DNA of 50,413 nucleotides, taken from NCBI GenBank assembly GCA_031398745.1, contig JANNNX010000051.1:1-50413 (forward strand). The letters are read 5' to 3'. Below the pieces are notes generated by a model, which saw only the letters and a list, made by a program, of their open reading frames with translations, did not search any database and was not told the origin of the DNA. The translations under genes and the position numbers were made by a program. Positions 42,832 through 50,413 of the stretch are shown in pieces. Numbering within the stretch: position 1 is the first letter of the stretch; each line of letters begins with the position of its first letter. This DNA is from JANNNX01 sp031398745 (GTDB taxonomy: Bacteria > Actinomycetota > Acidimicrobiia > Acidimicrobiales > CADCSY01).

Positions 42832-42835
<4 letters not shown>
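42263..42835 (+). CDS. membrane-anchored protein of unknown function in the MoxR cluster
   Basis: The 190-residue protein has two N-terminal hydrophobic segments (about 3-22 and 29-47), a Pro-rich stretch (55-75), and a soluble helical domain (about 100-188, ESLERSVAASLRGWSDAQQ, VLVPILRRLAADRLR). I do not recognise the domain, but its position between DUF4129 and MoxR and the ATGA overlaps on both sides suggest it belongs to the same complex. Confidence 0.78.
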
Positions 42836-43796
<961 letters not shown>

Positions 43797-43800
<4 letters not shown>

Positions 43801-44399
43801 CCCGCCGATCGACGCAGCGGCTGCGGCTCTTCGCGGTGTTGGCGCTGGCCGGCCCCGCTCTCGCATTGGGCACCGGCCAGCCCGAGCTGGCGGTGATGAC
43901 GTTGCCGTTCGGGGTGGCCGTGGTCCTCGGTCTCCTGGCCGTGCGGGAGCCTCGCCTGGAGGTCGAGGCCCGGGTCGCCCGCGAGCGGGTGCTGGAGGGC
44001 GACGACCTGGCCATCGAGCTCGATCTGCTGGCTGACGCCGAGCTGTCGGCGGAGATAACCCCTCATCTGCCGGCGCGGGTCGAATGGGTCGAGGGTGACC
44101 GGCGCTCGTCGGTCGTGCTGCATCCCGGTGAGCACCACCGGGTCGACGTCGTGCTCCGGCCGACGCAATGGGGTCCGCGCTGGGTCGGGGCGGTCGACGT
44201 GCGGGTGACCGACGGGCGGGGGATGGTCTCGTTCTCCCAGACCGTCGACCGCCGCCAGGGTGCGGGTGTTGCCCCGACCCGAGGCCCTGCGGACGTTGGC
44301 TCGCCCCGCTCGTCCTCGCCAGGTGGTCGGCGTCCAGCCCTCACCCCACCCGGGCGAGGGCCTCGAGTTCGCCGATCTGCGCGAGTACCGGCCGGGTGA
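43797..44399 (+). pseudogene. DUF58 protein, 5' part of a frameshifted gene
   Basis: This frame starts with GTG 43797, overlapping the moxR stop. It encodes two membrane segments (about 8-24 and 29-48) and a beta-rich extracytoplasmic-type domain ending DGRGMVSFSQTVDRRQ. After Gln the family continues with a P-R-P-E-A motif, but here the frame runs into unrelated sequence (GAGVAPTRGP and on) and stops at 44399. The expected continuation lies in the +1 frame from 44260. Removing one G from GGG at 44258-44260 joins them as DRRQ-VRVLPRPEAL. Confidence 0.8.
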
Positions 44400-45060
44400 T
44401 CGGCTGCGATCGGTCAACTGGCGGGCCAGCGCTCGCCGGCCCGGGCTGCACGTGAACGACCGTCACCCCGATCACTCGGCCGACGTCGTCCTGGTGCTGG
44501 ACAGCTTCACCGGCTTCTGGGGCCGCGACGAGACCCTGTTGCTGGCTGTTCGGGCCACCGCCGCCCTGGCCGAGGGCTACCACGGGGCTCGGGACCGCAT
44601 CGGGCTCGTGGGCTACGGCGGCACGCTGCGCTGGATCCTCCCGGGCACCGGCCTCACCCAGTACTACAAGATCGTCGACACCCTCATCGACACCGAGATC
44701 GCGGTGACCGAGACCAGCCGGGGTGCCGATCTGCTGCCGCCCCGCAGCGTGCCGTCCCAGGCCTTGGTGGTCGGCCTCTCGCCGCTGGCCGACGAGCGGC
44801 CGCTGGCGTTCCTCCTCGACCTGCACGCCCGCGGCTACGAGGTCGCGGCCATCCAGGTCCTACCCACCGTGCCCGACAGCGACGGCACCGACGTCGCCGG
44901 GCTGGCTCGACGGATCCTCCAGATCCGCCAGCGCAACGTCCAGCGCCACCTCGAGAAGGCCGGCGTTCCCGTGGTGACCTGGAGCGACGGTGTCCCCCTC
45001 GAACGACCTGTCCAGGAGGTGCAGCAATGGCGTCAGCGCGCTCGACTCCTACCGCTCTAG
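44260..45060 (+). pseudogene. DUF58 protein, 3' part of a frameshifted gene
   Basis: This frame carries the conserved DUF58 core: GEGLEFADLREYRPGDRLRSVNW split over about 32-54, ASARRPGLHVND, and a vWA-like domain with ADVVLVLD (the acidic metal site) to the end of 266 residues. GTG 44260 could serve as a start, but no Shine-Dalgarno sequence precedes it and it falls in the middle of the family sequence. The intact product would be about 420 residues. Either a real mutation, a sequencing error or slippage at a G-run explains the break. The end overlaps the next gene by 34 bases. Confidence 0.8.
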
Positions 45061-45560
45061 CCCAGGCCGCCCCCGCGGTGGTGCTCGCCGCCCTGTTGGC
45101 GCTGGGTGCGGTGGTCGCCGACGACGGCGCCTCGGGCCCGGGGGTGACGGGGTTGGCGCTGCTGGCGGTGGCGGTCAGCGCCTTCGCCGCGCTCCAGTGG
45201 TTCCCGGCGATCGGTGTGGCCATCGGCCTGTTCATGGCCGCGTGGTTCTGGTGCTGGAACGAGCAGGCGCCGGGCATGGGCCCCGCCATCGTGGGGGTGG
45301 CTCTCTACGCTCTCTACGAGGCGGCGGCCTGGGGCGCGGGGGGGCGTCACCGGTTGGCCGGTGGCTCGGTCGAGACCTCGCTGACCCACCTCACGGTCGT
45401 CTTGGGGTCCCTCGCCCTGGGTTTTGCCGCCCTCGAGCTCGACTCGGTGCTGGCGGAGGGCCGACCGGCCTTGGTGATCGGGAGCATCGGGATCATCGGC
45501 CTGCTCCTGGTCGTCGGCCAGCTGCCGGGCTACACGTCGCGGCCTGGGTCTCGCCGCTGA
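45027..45560 (+). CDS. integral membrane protein of the MoxR/DUF58 cluster
   Basis: The 177-residue protein has about five membrane segments (about 11-31, 39-56, 58-77, 82-102 and 118-165) and few charged residues. I do not recognise a family. AGGAGGT lies 6 bases before ATG 45027, inside the 3' end of the DUF58 gene, and indicates efficient independent initiation despite the upstream frameshift. It closes the DUF4129-MoxR-DUF58 operon. Confidence 0.8.
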   Translation: MASARSTPTALAQAAPAVVLAALLALGAVVADDGASGPGVTGLALLAVAVSAFAALQWFPAIGVAIGLFMAAWFWCWNEQAPGMGPAIVGVALYALYEAAAWGAGGRHRLAGGSVETSLTHLTVVLGSLALGFAALELDSVLAEGRPALVIGSIGIIGLLLVVGQLPGYTSRPGSRR

Positions 45561-45616
45561 GTCCTTTCGCTACCGCGGCGGCGGGCCTACGGTCGTCCCG
45601 ACCAAGAGGAGGGGCC

Positions 45617-45808
45617 ATGGCGCGCAAGGTCGCGGACTGCAGGGACATGCCGAGTGAGAGCGGGTGCACGCTCACCATCATCGGCGAGGAGGAAGAGGTG
45701 GTCCGGGCGGCCAGCGAGCACGCGGTCTCGGTCCACGGCCACGACGACGGGCCCGAGCTGCGGTCCATGGTCCGCCAGGGCCTGAAGGACGAGGCCGCCG
45801 CCGGTTGA
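45617..45808 (+). CDS. DUF1059 small protein
   Basis: The 63-residue protein matches the DUF1059 pattern: MARKVADCRDMPSESGCTLT at the start, then GEEEEVVRAASEHAVSVHGH and a short C-terminal helix. Two conserved Cys (Cys8, Cys17) could bind a metal. GAGGAGGGG precedes the ATG closely. The function of the family is unknown. Confidence 0.88.
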   Translation: MARKVADCRDMPSESGCTLTIIGEEEEVVRAASEHAVSVHGHDDGPELRSMVRQGLKDEAAAG

Positions 45809-45840
45809 CGGCGGGCAGCCCCGTCCCTGGGCCGGCGGGG

Positions 45841-45913
45841 TGGGCCCGGGAGGGATCGAACCTCCGACCGAGGGATTATGAGTCCCCTGCTCTCACCACT
45901 GAGCTACAGGCCC
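45841..45913 (-). tRNA. tRNA with CAT anticodon, probably tRNA-Ile2 (lysidine type)
   Basis: The minus strand folds as a complete cloverleaf: acceptor GGGCCTG with CGGGCCC, D-arm AGCTCAGTGGTGAGAGC, anticodon loop CTCATAA with anticodon CAT, T-arm GGAGG-TTCGATC-CCTCC, discriminator A. C4-G69 and C5-G68 in the acceptor stem are the determinants used by TilS, and the sequence resembles tRNA-Ile2 more than elongator tRNA-Met. CCA is not encoded. Confidence 0.9.
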
Positions 45914-45928
45914 GTGCAGTGCGTGGGG

Positions 45929-46001
45929 CTCCGGGGGAGAGACTCGAACTCTCAACAAACGGATTAACAGTCCGTTGCTCTGCCGATTGAGCTACCCCGG
46001 A
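45929..46001 (-). tRNA. tRNA-Asn (GTT)
   Basis: The acceptor stem TCCGGGG pairs with CCCCGGA, the discriminator is G, the anticodon loop CTGTTAA holds GTT, and the T-arm is GAGAG-TTCGAGT-CTCTC. CCA is not encoded. It lies 15 bases upstream of the CAT tRNA on the same strand, so both are probably made from one precursor. Confidence 0.94.
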
Positions 46002-46038
46002 AGGGCGGCTCACGGTAGCGCGGTGGGTCGGTCGAACG

Positions 46039-46599
46039 TCAGCTCCCGAGCCAGGCCGGGGCCCGCTCGAGCACGTAGCGGCTCACCGCCAGGCAGCGAT
46101 CGAGCGTGTCGCACAGCAGCTCCTCTCCTTGGAGGAGCTGGGTCAGCGAGACGTCCATGCGGGCCACGATCGACAACGACCGCTCCGCCGGGTCGATGAC
46201 GGCGCCGAAGCTGTCGATGGCCGAGACCTCCAGCGGCAGCTCGGGGCCGCCGATGCCGGCCAGCTCGGTGGCCAGCACGAGCAGATCGGGTCCGTGGGGG
46301 AGCGGGGGCAGGGCCCAGTTGAAGGTCAGGGGGAACTGGAAGTCGTCGGGTGGGTAGTCGCCCTCGGGGAGGGCGAGGACCGCGTCCTCGAACGACAGCA
46401 GCACCCGGGGATCGACCTCGAGCGCCAGATGGAGGTCGAGCGGCCCGCCGCACCCCTCCTCGGGGTGGACGTCGACCTCCCACACCTGGCGCAGGGAGTA
46501 GGTCTCGACGAAGTGCCGCTCGTCGTGCACGTGGAAGCCGTGGTCGACGGCGTGGTCCTTGAGCTCGGCCACGTAGCCGGCGACATCGATGACGGCCAC
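46039..46599 (-). CDS. protein of unknown function
   Basis: The 186-residue acidic protein has no membrane segment and alternates predicted strands and helices (VAGYVAELKDHAVDHGF, FVETYSLRQVWEVDVHP, GPLDLHLALEVDPRVLLSFEDA in parts). I recognise no family. Several GTG codons are possible; GTG 46599 is chosen because TACCGT lies 6 bases before it on the minus strand. It is divergent from the IMPase-like gene. The tRNA pair follows downstream on the same strand after 37 bases. Confidence 0.7.
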   Translation of the reverse strand: MAVIDVAGYVAELKDHAVDHGFHVHDERHFVETYSLRQVWEVDVHPEEGCGGPLDLHLALEVDPRVLLSFEDAVLALPEGDYPPDDFQFPLTFNWALPPLPHGPDLLVLATELAGIGGPELPLEVSAIDSFGAVIDPAERSLSIVARMDVSLTQLLQGEELLCDTLDRCLAVSRYVLERAPAWLGS

Positions 46600-46605
46600 G
46601 CCGAC

Positions 46606-46611
46606 ACGGTA
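46606..46611 (-). promoter_or_regulatory. -10 element for leaderless gene at 46599
   Basis: On the minus strand TACCGT is followed by GTCGGC and then GTG 46599. The same hexamer precedes nrdR and the gene at 13774. Confidence 0.45.
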
Positions 46612-46738
46612 GCCGGGTGCCGTGTCGGGTCGGCCGTCCTCCTCGCCCACCCGCGCGGCCCTGGCGGCGGCCCCTCGGCGTCGGGGAATGTCCTGGCGCC
46701 GTTCACCCTCCGGCCACGGCGATGTCGGACCCGGTCGG

Positions 46739-46744
46739 TATCGT
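46739..46744 (+). promoter_or_regulatory. -10 element for leaderless gene at 46753
   Basis: TATCGT, preceded by GG, lies 8 bases before GTG 46753, with no Shine-Dalgarno sequence between. Confidence 0.5.
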
Positions 46745-46752
46745 CGTCGGGC

Positions 46753-47511
46753 GTGACGGGTGACGACCGGCTGCTCGAGGTGCTGGACGAGGCGTCGATG
46801 GCGGTCCGCAAGGCGCTCGACGAACTCGATGACTGGCGGCCCCTCACCGACCGGCCGAGCCAGTACGCCCTCGACCTGGTGGCCGACTCGCCCGCGGTCG
46901 AGATCCTGCTCGGGGCCGGCCTGGGAGTGCTCTCCGAGGAGTCGGGCCTCCACGACGCCGACCGGCCGCTGCTGGCCGTGCTCGACCCGGTCGACGGCTC
47001 GACCAACGCCAGCCACGGCGTGCCCTGGTTCAACACCAGCATCTGCGTGCTCGACGACGACGGGGCCCGAGTGGCCTCGGTCGTTCACCAGGTCACCGGC
47101 ACCCGCTACCACGCGGTGCGGGGTGGGGGAGCGTTCCGCGACGGCGTGCGCATCGCCCCGTCGGGCTCGGCCGAGCTGAGCCGGTCGCTGGTCGGCCTCT
47201 CGGGCCTGCCGGCCCACCACCTGGGCTGGCGCCAGTTCCGCTGTCTGGGCGCCGCGGCCCTCGACCTGAGCCTGGTGGCGTCGGGCGCCCTCGACGCCTA
47301 CATCGACGTCGGCCCCGGCATCCACGGTCCGTGGGATTACCTGGCCGGCATGCTCATCTGCCAGGAGGCCGGAGCCCTGGTGGTCGACGGCGACGGTCGC
47401 GAGCTGGTCGCCCGGGAGCACGACGCTCGACGGGCCCCGGTGGCGGCCGCCACCCCCGAGCTGCTCGACGCGGTGCTGGCGGCCCGGGAGGCCGCGCTGC
47501 GCCACTCGTAG
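46753..47511 (+). CDS. inositol monophosphatase-family phosphatase
   Basis: The 252-residue protein has the metal-binding motifs of the IMPase/FBPase superfamily: SEESG with Glu62 and Glu63, LDPVDGSTNASHG (78-90, the DP(I/V)DGT-type site), and GPWDYLAGMLICQEAGA near residue 195 with the third metal Asp. It needs Mg2+ and hydrolyses a sugar or nucleotide phosphate; inositol phosphate, histidinol phosphate or PAP cannot be told apart. GTG 46753 is supported by the -10 spacing. The NUDIX gene follows after nine bases. Confidence 0.88.
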   Translation: MTGDDRLLEVLDEASMAVRKALDELDDWRPLTDRPSQYALDLVADSPAVEILLGAGLGVLSEESGLHDADRPLLAVLDPVDGSTNASHGVPWFNTSICVLDDDGARVASVVHQVTGTRYHAVRGGGAFRDGVRIAPSGSAELSRSLVGLSGLPAHHLGWRQFRCLGAAALDLSLVASGALDAYIDVGPGIHGPWDYLAGMLICQEAGALVVDGDGRELVAREHDARRAPVAAATPELLDAVLAAREAALRHS

Positions 47512-47514
47512 GCT
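47509..47514 (+). promoter_or_regulatory. possible -10 before the NUDIX gene
   Basis: TAGGCT, sharing TAG with the upstream stop codon, lies 6 bases before GTG 47521. Chance is possible because of the stop codon. Confidence 0.3.
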
Positions 47515-47520
47515 GAGCGG

Positions 47521-48033
47521 GTGCTGGGACGCGTCCACCTCGTCCTGCTCCGCCTTTACGGTCGGCTACCCCAGAGCCTGCGCCTGTTCCTGGTGCGACG
47601 GGCCGGCACGTCCTACACCGTGGGCGCGTTCTGCGTCATCGAGCGGAGCGACGGGGCCGTGCTCCTGGTCCGCCAGTCCTACCGGAGCGGCTGGGGCCTG
47701 CCCGGGGGGCTGGCCGAGCGGGGCGAGGCCATCGAAGCCTGTGCCCGGCGCGAGGCGTACGAGGAGCTCGGCCTCGACATCGAGCTGGTGGGCGAGCCGT
47801 CGGTGGTCGTCGATGCCCCCACTCGCCGTGTCGACGTGGTCTTTCGGGCTCGGCCCGGGCCCGGCGCCGACCCCGACGCGCTGACGCTCGGGTGGCCCGA
47901 GATCCTGGCGGCCAGCTGGTTCCCGGCATCCGCCCTGCCAGCGTGGGCCGAGATGCAGCCCGAGGCCGCGGGCGCCCTGGCCACGCTGGCGCGGTCGTCG
48001 CCCGACGCCCGGGAGCCTGGTCAGGAGCGGTAG
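47521..48033 (+). CDS. NUDIX hydrolase
   Basis: The 170-residue protein has a complete NUDIX box at 63-85 (GLAERGE, then seven residues, then REAYEELGL), with all metal-binding Glu present. An N-terminal basic helix (RVHLVLLRLYGRLPQSLRLF) precedes the domain. It hydrolyses a nucleoside diphosphate linked to another moiety; the substrate cannot be predicted. The GTG at 47521 follows the IMPase stop. Confidence 0.9.
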   Translation: MLGRVHLVLLRLYGRLPQSLRLFLVRRAGTSYTVGAFCVIERSDGAVLLVRQSYRSGWGLPGGLAERGEAIEACARREAYEELGLDIELVGEPSVVVDAPTRRVDVVFRARPGPGADPDALTLGWPEILAASWFPASALPAWAEMQPEAAGALATLARSSPDAREPGQER

Positions 48034-48042
48034 CACCGGCAC

Positions 48043-48048
48043 TACGCT
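48043..48048 (+). promoter_or_regulatory. -10 element for leaderless murA
   Basis: TACGCT lies 9 bases before ATG 48058, with no Shine-Dalgarno sequence between. Confidence 0.5.
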
Positions 48049-48057
48049 CGGGCGCCC

Positions 48058-49371
48058 ATGTCGTCCCCCTCCCCGTCGTGGCGCATCGAGCCGTCGGGGC
48101 CACTGCGGGGCGACGTCACCGTCCGGGGTTCGAAGAACGCGGTGACCAAGCACCTGGTGGCGGCGGTGTTGGGCTCGTCGCCCAGCGTGGTGCACAACTG
48201 CCCCGACATCGGCGACGTCGGCATCACCGCCGACATGCTCCGAGCGCTCGGCTGCACCGTCGAGATCGACGGCGACCGGGTCACGGTGGACCCCGCCGGC
48301 CTCGACTCGGGTGACGTGCCGCTGTCGTTCTCGGGGCTCAACCGCATCCCCATCCTGCTGGTCGGACCCCTGCTGCACCGAGTGGGAGAGGTGTCGATCC
48401 CCCTGGTCGGCGGCGACCGCATCGGCAACCGGCCGATCGACTTCCACGTCAGCGCGCTGCGGTCGATGGGGGCCGAGGTCGAGCTGACCGCCGACGGGCT
48501 GCGGGCCAAGGCCACCCAGCTCCACGGGGCCCGGATCCGTTTGCCTTTCCCGAGCGTCGGGGCCACCGAGACGGTGCTGCTGACCGCGGCGATGGCCGAG
48601 GGCCGGACGCTGCTCGACAACGCGGCCCTGGAGCCCGAGGTGATCGAGCTCGCGTTGTTTCTCCAGCGCATGGGGGCCCGCATCGAGATGCGACCCAACC
48701 GGCGCTTCGTGATCGAGGGGGTGGCCGACCTGGCCGGGGCCGCGCATCGCCTGGCCGGAGACCGCATCGAGGCCTTCAGCTACCTGGTGGCCGGACTGGT
48801 CACCGGTGGGCGGGTGCGGGTGCGGGGGTGTGCCCAGGACCGGCTGGTGACCGCCATCTCGACCCTGCACCGCATGGGTGCTCGCTTCGAGATCACCGAC
48901 GAGTGGGTGGCGGCCGAGGCCGACGAGCTTCTGCCGGCGGTGGTCCAGACCGACACCCACCCCGGCTTCATGACCGATTGGCAGCCGCCTCTGGTCGTGC
49001 TCTTCACCCAGTGCGACGGCATGTCGGTGCTGCATGAGACCGTGTTCGAGAACCGGTTCACCTACGTCGACGCCCTGCGGACCATGGGGGCCCGGGTCGA
49101 GGTGCACGACACCGCGCTGGGGGTGCCCGACTATCGCCTGGCCCTGTCGGAGGCCTACCAAACGGCTGCCGTCCACGGCCCCACGGTGTTGCACGGCGCG
49201 GCGATCACCATGCCCGACGTGCGCGGTGGCTTCGCCTACGTCATCGCCGCGGCCGCGGCCGACGGAGTCTCCGATCTCCACGACGTCCACCACCTGGAGC
49301 GGGGCTACCACCACCCGCTCGAGGCGTTCGTGGAGCTCGGCTTGGACGTCACCCGCGTCACGGCTGGTTGA
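48058..49371 (+). CDS. murA: UDP-N-acetylglucosamine 1-carboxyvinyltransferase
   Basis: MurA transfers enolpyruvate from PEP to UDP-GlcNAc, the first committed step of peptidoglycan synthesis. The 437-residue protein shows the substrate-binding GSKNA (Lys26), the loop region GGDRIGNRPIDFHV (118-131), the catalytic Asp in HPGFMTDWQPP, ENRFTYVDALRTMGARV, and MPDVRGGFAYVIAAAAADG. The loop Cys of most MurA proteins (GGCxIG) is Asp120, as in mycobacterial MurA, which is intrinsically fosfomycin-resistant. The loop appears two residues longer than in E. coli. The family assignment is firm; it could be one of two MurA paralogues. Confidence 0.92.
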   Translation: MSSPSPSWRIEPSGPLRGDVTVRGSKNAVTKHLVAAVLGSSPSVVHNCPDIGDVGITADMLRALGCTVEIDGDRVTVDPAGLDSGDVPLSFSGLNRIPILLVGPLLHRVGEVSIPLVGGDRIGNRPIDFHVSALRSMGAEVELTADGLRAKATQLHGARIRLPFPSVGATETVLLTAAMAEGRTLLDNAALEPEVIELALFLQRMGARIEMRPNRRFVIEGVADLAGAAHRLAGDRIEAFSYLVAGLVTGGRVRVRGCAQDRLVTAISTLHRMGARFEITDEWVAAEADELLPAVVQTDTHPGFMTDWQPPLVVLFTQCDGMSVLHETVFENRFTYVDALRTMGARVEVHDTALGVPDYRLALSEAYQTAAVHGPTVLHGAAITMPDVRGGFAYVIAAAAADGVSDLHDVHHLERGYHHPLEAFVELGLDVTRVTAG

Positions 49372-49383
49372 CTGGCAGGCCCC

Positions 49384-49457
49384 GGGCGCTTAGCTCAGCT
49401 GGTGAGAGCACCTGCCTTACAAGCAGGGGGTCGGGGGTTCGAGTCCCTCAGCGCCCA
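49384..49457 (+). tRNA. tRNA-Val (TAC)
   Basis: The acceptor GGGCGCT pairs with AGCGCCC, the D-arm is AGCTCAGCTGGTGAGAGC, the anticodon loop CTTACAA holds TAC, the T-arm is GGGGG-TTCGAGT-CCCTC, and the discriminator is A. CCA is not encoded. It follows murA by 12 bases. Confidence 0.94.
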
Positions 49458-49496
49458 CGAGCTTTCGTGACCACAAGGCATCACAATCAGGTGACC

Positions 49497-49502
49497 TAGC
49501 GT
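49497..49502 (+). promoter_or_regulatory. -10 element for leaderless TetR gene
   Basis: TAGCGT lies 8 bases before ATG 49511. No Shine-Dalgarno sequence lies between them. Confidence 0.48.
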
Positions 49503-49510
49503 GCTCGGCC

Positions 49511-50101
49511 ATGCCTGGACTGCACACCCGAGGGGTCGTCCACCGCAAGGGCGGACGACCCCGCAACCCCGCACTCGACGGCAAGATCGTCGCCGCTGCG
49601 CTCGAGCTGCTCCCCAAGAAGGGGATCGACGGCACGAGCATGGACGACGTCGCGCTGCTCGCTGGCGTCAGCAAGCCCACGATCTATCGGCGGTGGCCGT
49701 CGAAGGACGACCTGATGATCGAGGCCATCGCATTGCTGGCGAAGCCGATCGAGGGGGTCGACGATCCCGACCCCAAGGTGGCCCTGGCCCGGGTGATCGA
49801 GGACGTCACCAACCGGGTGAACCGCTACATCGACCCGCCGATGCCCGATCCCCGCCTGCGGGCGGTGTTCAAGGAGAAGGTGCTCGGCAAGGAGCGCGCC
49901 CAGGTGGCGGCGGTCTTCGAGCGGGCGATGGCCAGCGGCGCGGCCCGCTCCGACATCGACGTCGAGACCGCGGTCGACTTCGTCTACGGCATCGCCTTCT
50001 ACTTCCGGTCCCAGGACCGTCTCGACGAGCTCGGCGATCGCTCGATCGCCATGAGGGCCGCGGAGGCCGTCGAGCTGTTGTGGTCGGGTCTGGCCCGCTG
50101 A
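49511..50101 (+). CDS. TetR/AcrR-family transcriptional regulator
   Basis: The 196-residue protein has an N-terminal TetR helix-turn-helix (about 22-68, KIVAAALELLPKKGIDGTSMDDVALLAGVSKPTIYRRWPSKDDL in consecutive family motifs) and a helical ligand-binding domain with a family-typical C-terminal tail (TetR_C-like, YIDPPMPDPRLRAVF). Its target and ligand are unknown. The neighbouring convergent cupin gene is a weak hint only. A basic Gly/Arg-rich arm (HRKGGRPRNP) precedes the DNA-binding domain and may contact the minor groove. Confidence 0.9.
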   Translation: MPGLHTRGVVHRKGGRPRNPALDGKIVAAALELLPKKGIDGTSMDDVALLAGVSKPTIYRRWPSKDDLMIEAIALLAKPIEGVDDPDPKVALARVIEDVTNRVNRYIDPPMPDPRLRAVFKEKVLGKERAQVAAVFERAMASGAARSDIDVETAVDFVYGIAFYFRSQDRLDELGDRSIAMRAAEAVELLWSGLAR

Positions 50102-50117
50102 CCGGCCGGCCTGGTCC

Positions 50118-50413
50118 TCAGAACCGGGGCAGGGCGATCCAGTAGAGCTCGGTGTCGTCCTCGGCCCCGACGAGGCCGTCGTCGTCGTGGTCGAAGCGGA
50201 AGGCCGAGCGGGGGCCGTAGCTGCGGCCGTCGACCTCGACCCGGCCCGACAGCACGTACGCCAATCGGGTGGCCCCGGGCTGGCCGACTCGATGAACGGC
50301 GCCGGCCTCGCAGCGGGTGAAGCCGACCCGGATGTGGCGCTCGGTGAAGTCGCCGAGTTCCTTGACCGCCACCCCCGGCTCGTCCTCGACCGGCACCCAC
50401 GGGTAGGCGTCGG
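50118..50413 (-). CDS. cupin-domain protein, 5' end outside the window
   Basis: The visible 98 codons encode a single conserved beta-barrel cupin: GFTRCEAGAVHRVGQPG (metal-binding His region), LAYVLSGRVEVDGRSYGP and the end ELYWIALPRF. The frame stays open to the window edge, reading DAYPWVPVEDEP before GTG 50396, and this segment looks like coding sequence. I therefore treat the gene as truncated by the edge, though GTG 50396 could be the real start. Function and metal are unknown. The stop is 16 bases from the convergent tetR stop. Confidence 0.72.
   Translation of the reverse strand, partial: DAYPWVPVEDEPGVAVKELGDFTERHIRVGFTRCEAGAVHRVGQPGATRLAYVLSGRVEVDGRSYGPRSAFRFDHDDDGLVGAEDDTELYWIALPRF

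Noticed and set aside
49384..49510. tRNA-Val as an attachment site of an integrated element
   Set aside because: No integrase gene and no repeated tRNA 3' end are visible nearby.

Overview
The window comes from a high-GC actinobacterium, most likely of the class Acidimicrobiia (an inference). The reasons are frequent GTG starts, an actinobacterial lexA/LysM/nrdR neighbourhood with GAAC-N4-GTTC SOS boxes, a B12-dependent ribonucleotide reductase, a probable F420-dependent oxidoreductase, and tRNA genes without encoded CCA. It is chromosomal and almost entirely coding. I saw no rRNA, CRISPR array, phage or insertion sequence.

Layout. 1-2 kb: dapD-dapE (lysine/meso-diaminopimelate). 1.9-3.7 kb: lexA divergent from a LysM membrane protein of the YneA/Rv2719c kind, with several LexA boxes between them, then nrdR. 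3.7-6.3 kb: three minus-strand oxidoreductase genes (RibD C-terminal family, MDR quinone oxidoreductase, LLM monooxygenase). 6.7-9.6 kb: nrdJ, preceded by a palindrome that may be an NrdR box. 9.7-14.5 kb: a MEDS/ATPase sensor divergent from a PAS-GGDEF protein, then small zinc-ribbon, membrane, universal-stress and secreted proteins. 14.7-19.8 kb: a HelZ-like SNF2 helicase with a small partner, a methyltransferase and a CorA transporter. 20-22.7 kb: a GAF-PAS-PAS-GGDEF-EAL protein. 22.7-30.1 kb: a housekeeping run: unknown gene, HIT, phoH, ybeY, CNNM/CorC, era, uppS, recO, glyS. 30.1-33.3 kb: a beta-helix/membrane fusion protein convergent with an aldehyde dehydrogenase. 33.6-40.3 kb: ppdK, terC, dnaG, rpoD. 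40.3-41.3 kb: a small membrane protein and superoxide dismutase on the minus strand. 41.4-45.6 kb: a DUF4129/MoxR/DUF58 cluster whose DUF58 gene is frameshifted. 45.6-50.4 kb: DUF1059, two minus-strand tRNAs, an unknown gene, an IMPase-like gene, NUDIX, murA, tRNA-Val, a TetR regulator and a cupin gene cut by the window edge.

How parts work together. The lexA/LysM/nrdR/nrdJ block links SOS response, division arrest and dNTP supply. phoH-ybeY-CNNM-era-uppS-recO are tightly spaced or overlapping and are probably co-transcribed. dnaG and rpoD overlap by four bases, a remnant of the macromolecular synthesis operon.

Most notable observations. (1) A bidirectional LexA region with three perfect boxes, one near-perfect box and a 14-bp phased run of half-sites. 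(2) Many genes have TANNNT 6-9 bases before the start codon, which suggests widespread leaderless transcription. (3) A beta-helix protein is fused to what looks like a catalytically dead PAP2 membrane domain. (4) MurA has Asp in place of the catalytic Cys. (5) A one-base frameshift splits DUF58. (6) A 36-bp tandem repeat with an inverted copy lies between the divergent aldehyde dehydrogenase and ppdK genes.
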